Positions 9,865-19,465 of a stretch of 64,000 bases of DNA are shown piece by piece. Numbering within the stretch: the first letter of the stretch is position 1; each line of letters opens with the position of its first letter. Below the pieces are notes generated by a model. The model did no database searches. It saw nothing but the letters and a program-made list of their open reading frames with translations, and was not told where the DNA came from. Made by a program: the position numbers and the translations under genes. The DNA is from an uncultured Eubacterium sp. GTDB lineage: Bacteria > Bacillota > Clostridia > Lachnospirales > Lachnospiraceae. The stretch covers positions 1 through 64,000 of the forward strand of contig CAMWXD010000008.1 of the NCBI GenBank assembly GCA_947178105.1. The letters are read 5' to 3'.

Positions 9865-10539
9865 TTATGCCTGCTCCTCAATAATGTTGCCGTATTCGTC
9901 CACTTTCGGCAAATATGGCTCAAATTCCCTCAAAAGAAGGGTGTCTGTCACAAGACATACAAGTGAAAACCCGCATGTCACCCAGACGAATGCATAAAGC
10001 GGAAGCATCTGGACATCCATAAAAGTCAAAAACATTGGAAAAATACTGAAAAATAAAACGACAATCAAATAGAGCGGTTTGCGGAACGCAAAAAACAGGC
10101 TGTCTTTCATGATTTCCTTTAAGCTTGCCTTAAAAGCTGCCATAGTCGGGAACATATATAACCCAATGACTACCGCTGCCCCGGCGATTGCTGCAAGGCC
10201 AATCTGAAACATCTGAAATACCCCGCCAAACTGTCCGCACCAGAACCATTCCAGACGGATCATAACGGCAAGCGCAAGCAAAACCAGCCATGTCAAAACC
10301 GCCTGCTTAAAATTCGTCTTAAGCCCTTCCCAAAATGTGGAAAACGGGTTGATATCCAAATCCCCGCGCAGCATCTTCATAATGGTAAAATGCAGCGCTG
10401 CAAACGCAGGCCCTGCCGTTACGACTGGAACCGTGCAAAGCACAAACAGGATATTCGCCGCAACGATCACCCAGATCCTTGCCATAATTCTCCCAAACGT
10501 ACTGTCATTTGATAAAAAACCACCCAGCAAACTACTCAT
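9865..10539 (-). CDS. YesL/DUF624 family membrane protein
   Basis: Multi-TM; location within a sugar ABC operon; N-term LGGFLSNDSTFGRIMARIWVIVAANILFVLCTVPVVTAGPAFAALHFTIMKMLRGD is typical of YesL. Confidence 0.8.
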   Translation of the reverse strand: MSSLLGGFLSNDSTFGRIMARIWVIVAANILFVLCTVPVVTAGPAFAALHFTIMKMLRGDLDINPFSTFWEGLKTNFKQAVLTWLVLLALAVMIRLEWFWCGQFGGVFQMFQIGLAAIAGAAVVIGLYMFPTMAAFKASLKEIMKDSLFFAFRKPLYLIVVLFFSIFPMFLTFMDVQMLPLYAFVWVTCGFSLVCLVTDTLLLREFEPYLPKVDEYGNIIEEQA

Positions 10540-11263
10540 ATGACCCCTCCCAGTTCAATACATACTCCAAAAACAGTTCTATTTTATCTAAATGCGGCGC
10601 AAGGGACGACACCCCCAGCGCACAGCTTTCTCCGTATAAATGAAACTCCGTCACCAGGCACGTATCACTCAGGTCAATACCGACTGGGATCGGCTCCGTG
10701 CTGTATTCCTCATCCTTTGGCAGCGCATAGACGAGCCTGTCCGCATATTTTTCCGCCAGGGAACCGGCAATTTCCTGATTGGACAGATCCATCAGCCTCC
10801 CTTTTTCTCCAAGCGCCTGCAAATCCTCTGTCTCCATCGTCACAATATCCATCGTTTTTGAATCTACATATGCCACAAATGCATTATAGTATTGATTATA
10901 ACTGTCCTTCGCAGGATCAAAAAAACAGTTGTTGTTAAAGATTACATTTTTTTCCTTTACATCCAGGTGTGCATATTCCACAAATCCGTCCCAAAACCGG
11001 GAATGCTCCCCCACATCCGCATACGTATTCGCAAACACACCATAAAACCAATTTTCCCTCGGTGTATACAAAAAATGGACGGCAAGGTAACTGAGCAAAG
11101 CCACAGCACAGACGACGCCAATGATCCACAGCTTGTAATACTGCCAAATATACTCCATTTTTTTGCGAAAATCAAGTCCTGCTGTCTTCTTTTTTTCTTC
11201 CGCCAGAAATGTTTTGAAATATTCTTTCCCATACTTTTTCATATATACTTTTTGCGCACCCAT
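10532..11263 (-). CDS. Membrane-anchored extracellular protein of unknown function in the sugar ABC operon
   Basis: One TM segment (LWIIGVVCAVALLSYLAVHFL) then an extracellular domain; overlaps the YesL gene start. Confidence 0.65.
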   Translation of the reverse strand: MGAQKVYMKKYGKEYFKTFLAEEKKKTAGLDFRKKMEYIWQYYKLWIIGVVCAVALLSYLAVHFLYTPRENWFYGVFANTYADVGEHSRFWDGFVEYAHLDVKEKNVIFNNNCFFDPAKDSYNQYYNAFVAYVDSKTMDIVTMETEDLQALGEKGRLMDLSNQEIAGSLAEKYADRLVYALPKDEEYSTEPIPVGIDLSDTCLVTEFHLYGESCALGVSSLAPHLDKIELFLEYVLNWEGSYE

Positions 11264-11416
11264 TTTTCAACACCTCTGCTCCGATTTTCTGATTTGTCCA
11301 TAAATGGCCGGATGCCAACACCTGTCAACACCCGGCCTGTTTGCCGCAAGTTTATACGCTGCCGCTGCACGCTTCACATGCCCTGGCGACAGACGGAACT
11401 GTTTTCCCGATGCGCT

Positions 11417-12259
11417 TTACAGCTTTCCACCGGAGGTTGCAATACCTTCCACAAACTGCTTCTGGAAGATGACATAAATAATAATCATCGGTACAACTGC
11501 AAGCACTGCTGCTGCCATCATAGCCGGATAATCACTTGTAAACTGTCCCTGCATCTTTGCAAGCGCTGCGGAAAGTGTCGTTGTCTCAGCTTTTGTACAG
11601 ACAATCATTGGCCACATCAGGTCTTTGAATGCAAATACTGCGGTAAAGATACCAAGCGATACCATAGAAGAACGCGTTAACGGCATCATGATCTTTAAAA
11701 ACCGCTGTCCAATATTACATCCATCCAAAGAAGCGGCTTCCTCCAAGTCTTTCGGCAGCCCTTCATATCCCGTCTTTAACAGATACGTACCAAACGCGGT
11801 TACAAGTCCAGGAAATACAAGGCCGAATGTAGTATTCATCATCCCCATCTTGGAGATCATCAAATACTGCGGAATAATAAAGATCTGTCCAGGTACCATC
11901 ATCTGAATCAGTACAAGCGAGAACATAATCTTCTTTCCTGGGAAATTCAGCCGCCCAAATGCATAGCCAGCCATCGTTGCCGTCAGGCAGGCGCATAATA
12001 CACGGAAGAAAATCATCAGCAGTGTATTTTTATACAGGATGACAAAGTTGTAGTTTTTCCATACCGTTCCAAAGTTTTCCCAGTGCCAGCCGCTCTGCGG
12101 GAATATATAAAATGGATTGACAGAAATCGCTTCCTGGTTCGTCTTCAATGCCGTGAGGACCATCCATGCAAACGGTACGATCATAATGATCGAAAAGATG
12201 ATCAGAATCGCATGAATGAGAATGGATGTCAGCCTCTGTTTCATTTCATAGCTTTCCAT
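11417..12259 (-). CDS. Carbohydrate ABC transporter permease (MalG type)
   Basis: EAASLDGCNIGQRFLKIMMPLTRSS, the EAA-loop motif of binding-protein-dependent permeases. Confidence 0.92.
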   Translation of the reverse strand: MESYEMKQRLTSILIHAILIIFSIIMIVPFAWMVLTALKTNQEAISVNPFYIFPQSGWHWENFGTVWKNYNFVILYKNTLLMIFFRVLCACLTATMAGYAFGRLNFPGKKIMFSLVLIQMMVPGQIFIIPQYLMISKMGMMNTTFGLVFPGLVTAFGTYLLKTGYEGLPKDLEEAASLDGCNIGQRFLKIMMPLTRSSMVSLGIFTAVFAFKDLMWPMIVCTKAETTTLSAALAKMQGQFTSDYPAMMAAAVLAVVPMIIIYVIFQKQFVEGIATSGGKL

Positions 12260-12273
12260 ATTCTTTCCTCCCT

Positions 12274-13170
12274 TTAGTTATGATATACAAGTTTCTTTTC
12301 CATCTTCTGCAGGATTACCGTAAGAACCATGATAAATACAAGCAGAATTACTACGATTGCAGCGCCCACGCCTTTATTCCCGTTAGTGAACGAATATTGA
12401 TAAAATACATATACGATGGACTGTGTCTTATTTAACGCCTGGTTCGTCTTATCCATAACCATGAACATCAAATCGAAGATCGTCAGCGCACCGATAATAC
12501 GTGTCTGTACGATAAAAAATGTAGTTGGTGAAAGAAGAGGCATCGTAATGCTGAAAAACTGGCGGATGCCGCTGGCGCCGTCGATCCTTGCTGCTTCGTA
12601 ATAATCTCCCGGTATTTCCTGGAGCCCTCCAAGGAACAGTACCATATTATAACCGATGATCGACCATACACCGATAATACCAATGCAGATCCATGCAATA
12701 TTCGGATTGGAGATCCATGCAATATTTGTATGGAATACATTATTCAAAAGGCCAAACTGCTGGTTGTACAGCCATTTCCATACCATCGCTACTGCTGCCG
12801 GCGCACAGACCATTGGCAAGAAGAAGATCGTACGGTAAACAGAACGGCCTTTCATTTTCCGATTTAAAAATACGGCAAGTACGATCGATATGACAACGGA
12901 AAACGGTACTTCGATAATCGCATATTTGATCGTGTTCCAAAGTGACTGCCACAATTCCGCTTTTCCTGTGCCAAACAGCATATCCTGATAATTCTTAAGC
13001 CCGATAAATACATTTCCAAGCCCAAAATCGCCGGTTTTGAAGAACGACTGGTAGATCGTATCAAAAATCGGATAAAAATTCAAAATCAGCAGCCCCAGCA
13101 TCGTAGGAATAATAAATGCCCAGCCCCAGGCTGCTTCCCTTTTCTCGGCCAATGTCATTTTTTGCTTCAT
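12274..13170 (-). CDS. Carbohydrate ABC transporter permease (MalF type)
   Basis: YEAARIDGASGIRQFFSITMPLLSPTTFF; start assigned to MKQKMTLAEKREAAWGWAF. Confidence 0.92.
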   Translation of the reverse strand: MKQKMTLAEKREAAWGWAFIIPTMLGLLILNFYPIFDTIYQSFFKTGDFGLGNVFIGLKNYQDMLFGTGKAELWQSLWNTIKYAIIEVPFSVVISIVLAVFLNRKMKGRSVYRTIFFLPMVCAPAAVAMVWKWLYNQQFGLLNNVFHTNIAWISNPNIAWICIGIIGVWSIIGYNMVLFLGGLQEIPGDYYEAARIDGASGIRQFFSITMPLLSPTTFFIVQTRIIGALTIFDLMFMVMDKTNQALNKTQSIVYVFYQYSFTNGNKGVGAAIVVILLVFIMVLTVILQKMEKKLVYHN

Positions 13171-13252
13171 TGTCACCCTCCTTATCTCAATCTGCATCCA
13201 GCAACCCGGCACTGCCGGACTGCTGGATGATATGGTGAACATCTATACATTA

Positions 13253-14647
13253 CTATTCGTTTGCAATCGCGTTTTCAATAATTGTCTGCGCATTGTCACA
13301 TGCTGTGGACATCAGAGCCGGATCTTCCGGATTCTGCCATGGCTCTAAGAAGCCGCCTGCCTGCTGGAGCGCATCTTCCCATACGGTTGTGTTACGTGTA
13401 TACGGACGGAAGAACAATGTGCCTTCTTCTTCGATCTTCGTAAATGCAGAAAGGTCTGTGCCTTCAAATGCGTTTACAAATGCATCCGAAGCGCCGATAT
13501 AACCAGCCATCGTTACACCCAGCTCAGACTGCTTTTTCTGTCCTTCTTCAGAACAGAAGTAAGAGATCAGGGAATATGCAGCGTCTGGATTTGAGCAGTT
13601 TGCGGATGCTGCCCATCCAAGGCCGTTGTATGCAGATTTTCTTTCGCCTTCGTCACACTGGCCGTTTCCGTTCACATCTGCATATGGAAGCAGCGCCCAT
13701 TTATAATCTGCTGAATTTTCTGCTGAATAATATGTATTAACCATCCAGGAACCCTGTGTAATCATGCCGAGCAGGTTTGATGTAAACAGAGAATCCGTAC
13801 CGGACTCAGCAACCACGCTCTGCGGAGCAGAAACAGTCAGGATCTTACGTACCATTTCCATGCCTTCTTTTCCTGCATCCGAACCGATGGTCGTGCCTTT
13901 ATGGTCGTCTGTAATAATCTGTGCGCCGTAATCTTCCACAATGTTATACCATCCGTCCTGATTGTTGGAAACATTGACGCCATATCCGTAAACGCCTTCA
14001 GCCTTGCCTGCTTCGGTGATCTTAGAAGCTGCCTCATATACATCTTCCCATGTCCAGTCATCGGTCGGAGTGTCTACGTTATATTTTTTAAACAACGCTT
14101 CATTATAAAGAAGAGCGATCGTATCATGATCCTTCGGGATCGCATACTGGGAACCGTTCGAATTATACAGATTTACAATTCCTTCGTAGTAGTTCGCCAT
14201 ATCGATCTTGTCATCTTTTGCAATGTAGTCATCCAGATTTAACAACAGGTTGTTTTCCATATACATCTGCGCTGTATTGGAATGCATCCAGAATACGTCC
14301 GGCATCTCGCCGCCCTGTGCGCCAGAGCTTAACAACGTCCAATAGCTGTCCCATGTAACCACGTTGATATTGACCTTGACTCCGGACTGTTCGCTCCATT
14401 CGTCCGCGATCGCCTGTAAACCGTCAAGCTGATAGTTATCCCAGATATTGACCTGAAGCTCCCCCCCTCCTGATGAGGAACCGCCTTCAGAGCTTCCGCC
14501 TTCATTGCTGTCGCCCTGTTCCGTACTGCCGCCGTTTCCGCTGTCATTGCTGCTTCCGCCATTGTCGCTGCCGCCGCAGGCTGTCACCATTCCAGCCACC
14601 ATCGTTGCTGCAAGTCCAAGTGCAATGAGCCGTTTTTTGTTTTTCAT
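13253..14647 (-). CDS. Extracellular sugar-binding lipoprotein
   Basis: Lipobox LAATMVAGMVTACGG; ser/gly linker; LQVNIWDNYQLDGLQAIADEWSEQSGVKVNINVVTWDSYWTLLSSGAQGGEMPDVFWMH. Confidence 0.93.
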   Translation of the reverse strand: MKNKKRLIALGLAATMVAGMVTACGGSDNGGSSNDSGNGGSTEQGDSNEGGSSEGGSSSGGGELQVNIWDNYQLDGLQAIADEWSEQSGVKVNINVVTWDSYWTLLSSGAQGGEMPDVFWMHSNTAQMYMENNLLLNLDDYIAKDDKIDMANYYEGIVNLYNSNGSQYAIPKDHDTIALLYNEALFKKYNVDTPTDDWTWEDVYEAASKITEAGKAEGVYGYGVNVSNNQDGWYNIVEDYGAQIITDDHKGTTIGSDAGKEGMEMVRKILTVSAPQSVVAESGTDSLFTSNLLGMITQGSWMVNTYYSAENSADYKWALLPYADVNGNGQCDEGERKSAYNGLGWAASANCSNPDAAYSLISYFCSEEGQKKQSELGVTMAGYIGASDAFVNAFEGTDLSAFTKIEEEGTLFFRPYTRNTTVWEDALQQAGGFLEPWQNPEDPALMSTACDNAQTIIENAIANE

Positions 14648-15032
14648 ACTTATTTCCTCCTTTTATGATTTAAGTACTTTTTTGCTCGATGATATTGTAC
14701 TTTATTGTGCAAATTTCATAAATGGAATAATCTCGTCTTTTTATGTTAATTTCGTTATAGAAAAATCATAGATTATATGTTATAATGAAAAAAGGCTGAA
14801 TCGTTCCGCAAAAATCATACAGATATTTATTATATTTTACTCCAGACGACAAAAAAATACGCAGTACTTTAGGCAAAACAACCAAGCAACAACGTGTTCT
14901 ACAGATTACTTAGAGTCATATTTTTTTACGATCTACAGTTCCTATCTTTTTTACATGTTTTTATTTATTTTATATTTTAAACTAAATGCGATACACTCAG
15001 AAAATCATTATAAAATAAAGGAGAAAACGACT

Positions 15033-15965
15033 ATGCGCAATGTAAAATATACTGATAGTGTTACGTTCCGTTGTCTGGAACACTTAAGAGAGACTTCTTT
15101 AGATATCAGCCTGATTCATGCCGGAAAGGAACATTGTGAGCCATCCCATATCTGTTCCGGGCCGCGGGACGAATATATTCTGCATTTTGTTTTTTCAGGC
15201 AAAGGCTTTTATTCGCTGAAAAACGGCAATATTTTCACCTTATCCGCAGGACAGATGTTTCTAATCCGCCCAGGGGAACCGATTACCTACGGCTCTGACG
15301 CCATCGACCCATGGCATTACGCGTGGATCGGCTTTAACGGGATCCGGGCGGACACGATTATCCGTCAGTGCGGTTTTTCTGCGAATAAGTGGGTGCTTCC
15401 GTCACCTGTCCAGCCAGAGATCGTTATGGACTGCATCAACAATATTTTAGACTGCAAGTCTCTTACGTTTGTAAATGACCTGCGCCGGGAAGCATGGATG
15501 CTTATGCTTTTTTCCAGGCTTGCGGACAACCATGAAAAGCTCAGCCATAAGCGGGTATCAGACAACAACAATTATGGTACAAAAGCTTATGTGGAGCTTG
15601 CAATCGAGCATATCAAATATTATTATAAGGACGGGATCAACGTATCTGATATTGCCGGGCATCTTGGCATCAGCCGGGCATACTTAAACTGCGCCTTTCA
15701 AAAGGAGCTTGGCATGTCGATACAAAAATTCCTGATCGATTTCCGTATGCATAAGGCAGCAAACCTCCTCGTCAGCACGCCAGACGCGATCAAAGAGATC
15801 TCAAACGCCATCGGGTATGAAGACCAGTTGAATTTTTCCAAAGCTTTTAAAAAGAAATTTGGCATGAGCCCGAGAAACTATCGGCTGCATAAAGCGGATG
15901 CCATCCTTTACAACGAAAAGCAGCTCACAGACCATCAGGAGGACTTTGTCGTTTCGCTAAAATGA
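15033..15965 (+). CDS. AraC family transcriptional regulator
   Basis: Cupin-like N-terminus and C-terminal HTH: INVSDIAGHLGISRAYLNCAFQKELGMSIQKFLIDFRMHKAANLL...IGYEDQLNFSKAFKKKFGMSPRNYR. Confidence 0.92.
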   Translation: MRNVKYTDSVTFRCLEHLRETSLDISLIHAGKEHCEPSHICSGPRDEYILHFVFSGKGFYSLKNGNIFTLSAGQMFLIRPGEPITYGSDAIDPWHYAWIGFNGIRADTIIRQCGFSANKWVLPSPVQPEIVMDCINNILDCKSLTFVNDLRREAWMLMLFSRLADNHEKLSHKRVSDNNNYGTKAYVELAIEHIKYYYKDGINVSDIAGHLGISRAYLNCAFQKELGMSIQKFLIDFRMHKAANLLVSTPDAIKEISNAIGYEDQLNFSKAFKKKFGMSPRNYRLHKADAILYNEKQLTDHQEDFVVSLK

Positions 15966-15993
15966 TATCGATTTCAAAAAGGACGCTTGGATC

Positions 15994-16869
15994 ATGGAAA
16001 ATTCATATGTATTGTATGTATCAGACCACAAATTTAAAGACCTGTACTTATGCCTGTGCGGCTATTCCAAATGTGAACCGCTGCACAGCTTCGGCCCTGC
16101 TGTACGCCCCAATTATATCCTGCACTATATACTGGAAGGAAAAGGCTGCTACCACGCCGGCGACATCCAGTATGCCCTGCAGGCGGGGCAGGGATTTTTA
16201 ATCGAGCCTCATGTACAGACCTATTATCAGGCTGACGAAAAAGAACCATGGACTTATCTGTGGATCGGCTTTAACGGCGACAACGCCAAAGAATATCTGC
16301 GTTCCATCGGCTTAAGCAGCGGCCACCTCACCTATCGGTGCAGCCACAGCAGCGAGCTAAAGCAAATCGTGATCGATATGTTAAAAAACAACACTTCAAA
16401 CCCTGCTGACCAGTTTTGTATGCAAAGCCTTTTATACTCATTTTTTGCTGTACTTGCCAGGGACATTTCAGCCTTCCCGAACTCCCGTTCCGACGGGGAC
16501 AACCTGTATATCCGCAGGGCGCTTGAATATATACATAACAACTACGCCAACACGATCCATGTCGCTGATATTGCCAGCTATGTCTGCATCGACCGCAGCT
16601 ACCTGTATACCCTTTTCCGCAGAAACCTTGGCGTATCGCCGCAGGACTACCTTGCCAACTGCCGTATAAGCTGCGCCGCAGAGCTTTTGACTGTCAGCGA
16701 GCTGCCAATCAGCGGCGTTGCCCTCTCCTGCGGCTACCAGGACCCGCTTGTATTTTCCAAAGCTTTTAAACAAAAAAAGGGTATTACACCCTCACAGTAC
16801 CGCAGAAAACACCGGGATGATGCAAAAGACCAGATGATGCGGCGCAAAGGGGAGCTGGAAGGGTTATAG
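15994..16869 (+). CDS. AraC family transcriptional regulator
   Basis: IHVADIASYVCIDRSYLYTLFRRNLGVSPQDYLANCRISCAAELL...CGYQDPLVFSKAFKQKKGITPSQYR. Confidence 0.92.
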   Translation: MENSYVLYVSDHKFKDLYLCLCGYSKCEPLHSFGPAVRPNYILHYILEGKGCYHAGDIQYALQAGQGFLIEPHVQTYYQADEKEPWTYLWIGFNGDNAKEYLRSIGLSSGHLTYRCSHSSELKQIVIDMLKNNTSNPADQFCMQSLLYSFFAVLARDISAFPNSRSDGDNLYIRRALEYIHNNYANTIHVADIASYVCIDRSYLYTLFRRNLGVSPQDYLANCRISCAAELLTVSELPISGVALSCGYQDPLVFSKAFKQKKGITPSQYRRKHRDDAKDQMMRRKGELEGL

Positions 16870-16942
16870 AAAAAGTAAGAATGAAGGCTATCTGTCCATA
16901 CAGAGTAAATCCTTTGCGTTCATCAAACATCGCAGCAAAATT

Positions 16943-16981
16943 AAGGGCTTCCGCTGACAATTCACATCAGCGGAAACCCTT
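16943..16981. terminator. Intrinsic terminator-like hairpin
   Basis: AAGGGCTTCCGCTGA...TCAGCGGAAACCCTT. Confidence 0.65.
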
Positions 16982-17103
16982 ATAAATATGCTATTTGTTG
17001 CCTACTCAGGAAAATTTCTCGCTTACGAGCGCTTCCTACAGCTATTTTACCAACTTTCAATATCAAAGAGCTTTATTAATTAATTCCTTTTGGAACTCTT
17101 CCA

Positions 17104-17433
17104 CTAAAGCCATGACTGATATGTATGCATCTGGATATTCCTTTTAAAATCTGCAATACAATCAGCAAGCTCCCCATTATTCACAACAGTCTGCTTGTGA
17201 GTACGGATGTAAGAAGTTGTTTTAAATGATAAAGTAGGATAATTTTTACTTTGCAATTTAAAGTCATAATGCATATCCAGATGTCCTTTCTGAGTGACCC
17301 GTGAAACAGGAAGCACTACAAAATCTTTCTGGTCAGCTTTTCCTATAATTAGCACTGAACGCTTTTTAAATGACATTCTGTGCTTCACATTATCATAATA
17401 TTTGAAAATAGCCCAATACATCTTTCCTATCAT
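17104..17433 (-). CDS. PemK/MazF-like toxin (candidate)
   Basis: FKKRSVLIIGKADQKDFVVLPVSRV...SYIRTHKQTVVNNGELADCIADFKRN pattern; 4-nt overlap with the upstream Panacea gene. Confidence 0.6.
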   Translation of the reverse strand: MIGKMYWAIFKYYDNVKHRMSFKKRSVLIIGKADQKDFVVLPVSRVTQKGHLDMHYDFKLQSKNYPTLSFKTTSYIRTHKQTVVNNGELADCIADFKRNIQMHTYQSWL

Positions 17434-17924
17434 TGGACCACCTCTGCGTCCTCAAATTCATCATAATACATATCATATACTGCATCATATGGTCTGACCT
17501 TTTCTGCATCCGTCCTGATGTCATCAATTAAAATCAATGCATTCCCGTTTTCCTCTTCTGCAAGCGCCTTGCGTGAATTTTTCCAGGAAAGCTCATTATG
17601 GGAAAGCTGGCTCAATTTCCATGAGGCCAAGGCTCCATACTGGAGTATTACATTTTTTGTAATATATGCCCCTTCTGCAGAAAGAGGCTTTTTATCTTCA
17701 TAATGCATACCATCATCCGCATAATGCGCGCGCACTTCTTTCGACACAGGCCCATATTTCCAGCCTTCAAAATTTTCCGCAAATAATGGCTCATTTGTAA
17801 TTGCAAGGCTTTCCCGCTGCGTAAAATAAAGCAGTTTATGCAGCTTCATTTCATCGATGTTTTCTCCCGACTGCCGCTTGTATTCATCATAAATATATTG
17901 AGCAACATCAAGAATTTTTTCCAT
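17430..17924 (-). CDS. Panacea (DUF4065/SocA-like) antitoxin domain protein
   Basis: MEKILDVAQYIYDEYKRQSGENIDEMKLHKLLYFTQRESLAITNEPLFAENFEGWKYGPVSKEVRAHY...LSQLSHNELSWKNSRKAL. Confidence 0.8.
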   Translation of the reverse strand: MEKILDVAQYIYDEYKRQSGENIDEMKLHKLLYFTQRESLAITNEPLFAENFEGWKYGPVSKEVRAHYADDGMHYEDKKPLSAEGAYITKNVILQYGALASWKLSQLSHNELSWKNSRKALAEEENGNALILIDDIRTDAEKVRPYDAVYDMYYDEFEDAEVVQ

Positions 17925-17962
17925 GAACACCACCTTACCTTTCTTTTATTGTTTATTTATGG

Positions 17963-18277
17963 CTATAAACTCCCATAATATTCTCTCATTTTGTTTTTCG
18001 TAATAACCGTCCTGCGCCTTGTCCATGCAGGCAAATCACCTCTGACATCTTTCCATGGTACTTCACTATGCGACAGCCCCCTCAGATCATACGGCTTCAT
18101 ATTTCCATAGTCGTGAAGCACAATATTTACAGAATCTTTTTCATCCTCTGTTAAAGCATCGGGATATCCTCTGGCAAAATCATCCATACAGACATAAAAC
18201 TTCCCTTGGTGCATATGAAACAGTTCCGGGCACACAGGACCGTTTGCCCGCTTCTGAAGTTTCCAAACCGTTGCCAT
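17963..18277 (-). pseudogene. N-terminally truncated Panacea-domain protein
   Basis: MATVWKLQKRANGPVCPELFHMHQGKFYV...LTEDEKDSVNIVLHDYGNMKPYDLRGLSHSEVPWKDVRGDLPAWTRRRTVITKNKMREYYGSL covers only the C-terminal two-thirds of the domain; the KLLYFxQ part is absent. Confidence 0.6.
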
Positions 18278-18703
18278 GCTTTTCCCTCCTTGTAACATCC
18301 AGCACCTCAGATCGTGTATATATATTTCTCCACATCTGCAAACATACATTGTTAATCATAATATATGCTATCCATTTGCTCCTGTCAATGTTCCTGCTTG
18401 ATGTTTTTATAAAATACATCTTCCACTGTCCACATTCTATACATCAAACTTCTATATATAGCGATTTGACTTCTACTTGCAGACCAGGAAACCCCATATG
18501 ATAACAAGGATTTATTTAACAGGTTATACACCCATCCTCCGTTTTTTCAACTCTGTATCTGCCCTGCCCGTATTTGCAATCTCGTTTTGTTTCCACAAAC
18601 AGGACAGCGTATCCATTCTGTTATTATTTTAATATAGCTTTGGGATTGATTTAGGGAATTACCACAAAAGAAAGAATATATTTGTCTATTACTTGTTGAT
18701 GCT

Positions 18704-18790
18704 ATGAAACTGCCAAGCGGCTATGGAAGTGTGACTAAATTATCTGGAAATAGACGTAAGCCTTATCAGGCGCGAGTAACTTTATCAAAA
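18704..18790 (+). pseudogene. N-terminal fragment of a tyrosine integrase (phage/ICE type)
   Basis: Manual translation MKLPSGYGSVTKLSGNRRKPYQARVT, typical integrase N-terminus; rest of gene absent. Confidence 0.6.
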
Positions 18791-18799
18791 AAAGCGACA

Positions 18800-19245
18800 A
18801 CCAGAGGGCATATTTCGTTTTTCTTTTATCTGATGCAACCCTATTAATTACAGACTTAAAATCTTCATTTTTTCTACATACTTCTAGGAAATCAATTCCC
18901 TTCGATCCCAATAATCTAATTGTACAATTCCGTATTTCTTGTGCAGATAAGATTTCACCACCTGTATTCAATCGTTTAAACATATTGTATTTTAGAGAAA
19001 TCTCACTCTCTTTCTTAATGACTTCCATACGAACAAAACTTCTTTTTATTTTTATCTGCAAAGCTTTTGGCAAATTATCAAATGTTAGTCCATTTAAATC
19101 CTTGACTATATCGCATCCTTGCAATTCTAAAAAATCATCATCGGTTTCACCTAACCGTTCCCCCTAAAATGCAAATAACTTGATATTCTTTGCAATCCAT
19201 CAATTAACTCATAAACTCCATCATCTGTCTCTATAACAAAAATCG
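18800..19245 (-). pseudogene. DUF262 domain protein fragment (GmrSD/ParB-like), frameshifted
   Basis: PVPPIFVIETDDGVYELIDGLQRISSYLHF then, in another frame, LQGCDIVKDLNGLTFDNLPKALQIKIKRSFVRMEVIKKESEISLKYNMFKRLNTGGEILSAQEIRNCTIR. Confidence 0.7.
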
Positions 19246-19408
19246 GTGGAACAGGCATTTCTAAGATTAATGACTCTACACCCGGCCCCGGCCCAGCAAA
19301 AATTTCGGAGTGTGGCCACACCCGAATTGCTTGCCGTTTGTGCGGGTACTGAAAATGGATGTTCTGATTTGTCGTATGTTCTGCACCTATCTAATTTTTT
19401 GAAATCAG

Positions 19409-19458
19409 TTGACATTCTAACAGTTGTTAGGTACAATAAACCTAACGACTGTTAGAAT
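19409..19458 (+). promoter_or_regulatory. TetR-family promoter/operator
   Basis: TTGACA (19409-19414), 17 bp, TACAAT (19432-19437); embedded in the palindrome ATTCTAACAGTTGTTAGG-N9-CCTAACGACTGTTAGAAT (17 of 18 pairs). Confidence 0.85.
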
Positions 19459-19465
19459 TGGAGGT

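Noticed and set aside
10892-11680. 262-aa plus-strand ORF
   Set aside because: Spans the antisense strand of two genes; Cys/His-rich composition typical of spurious frames.
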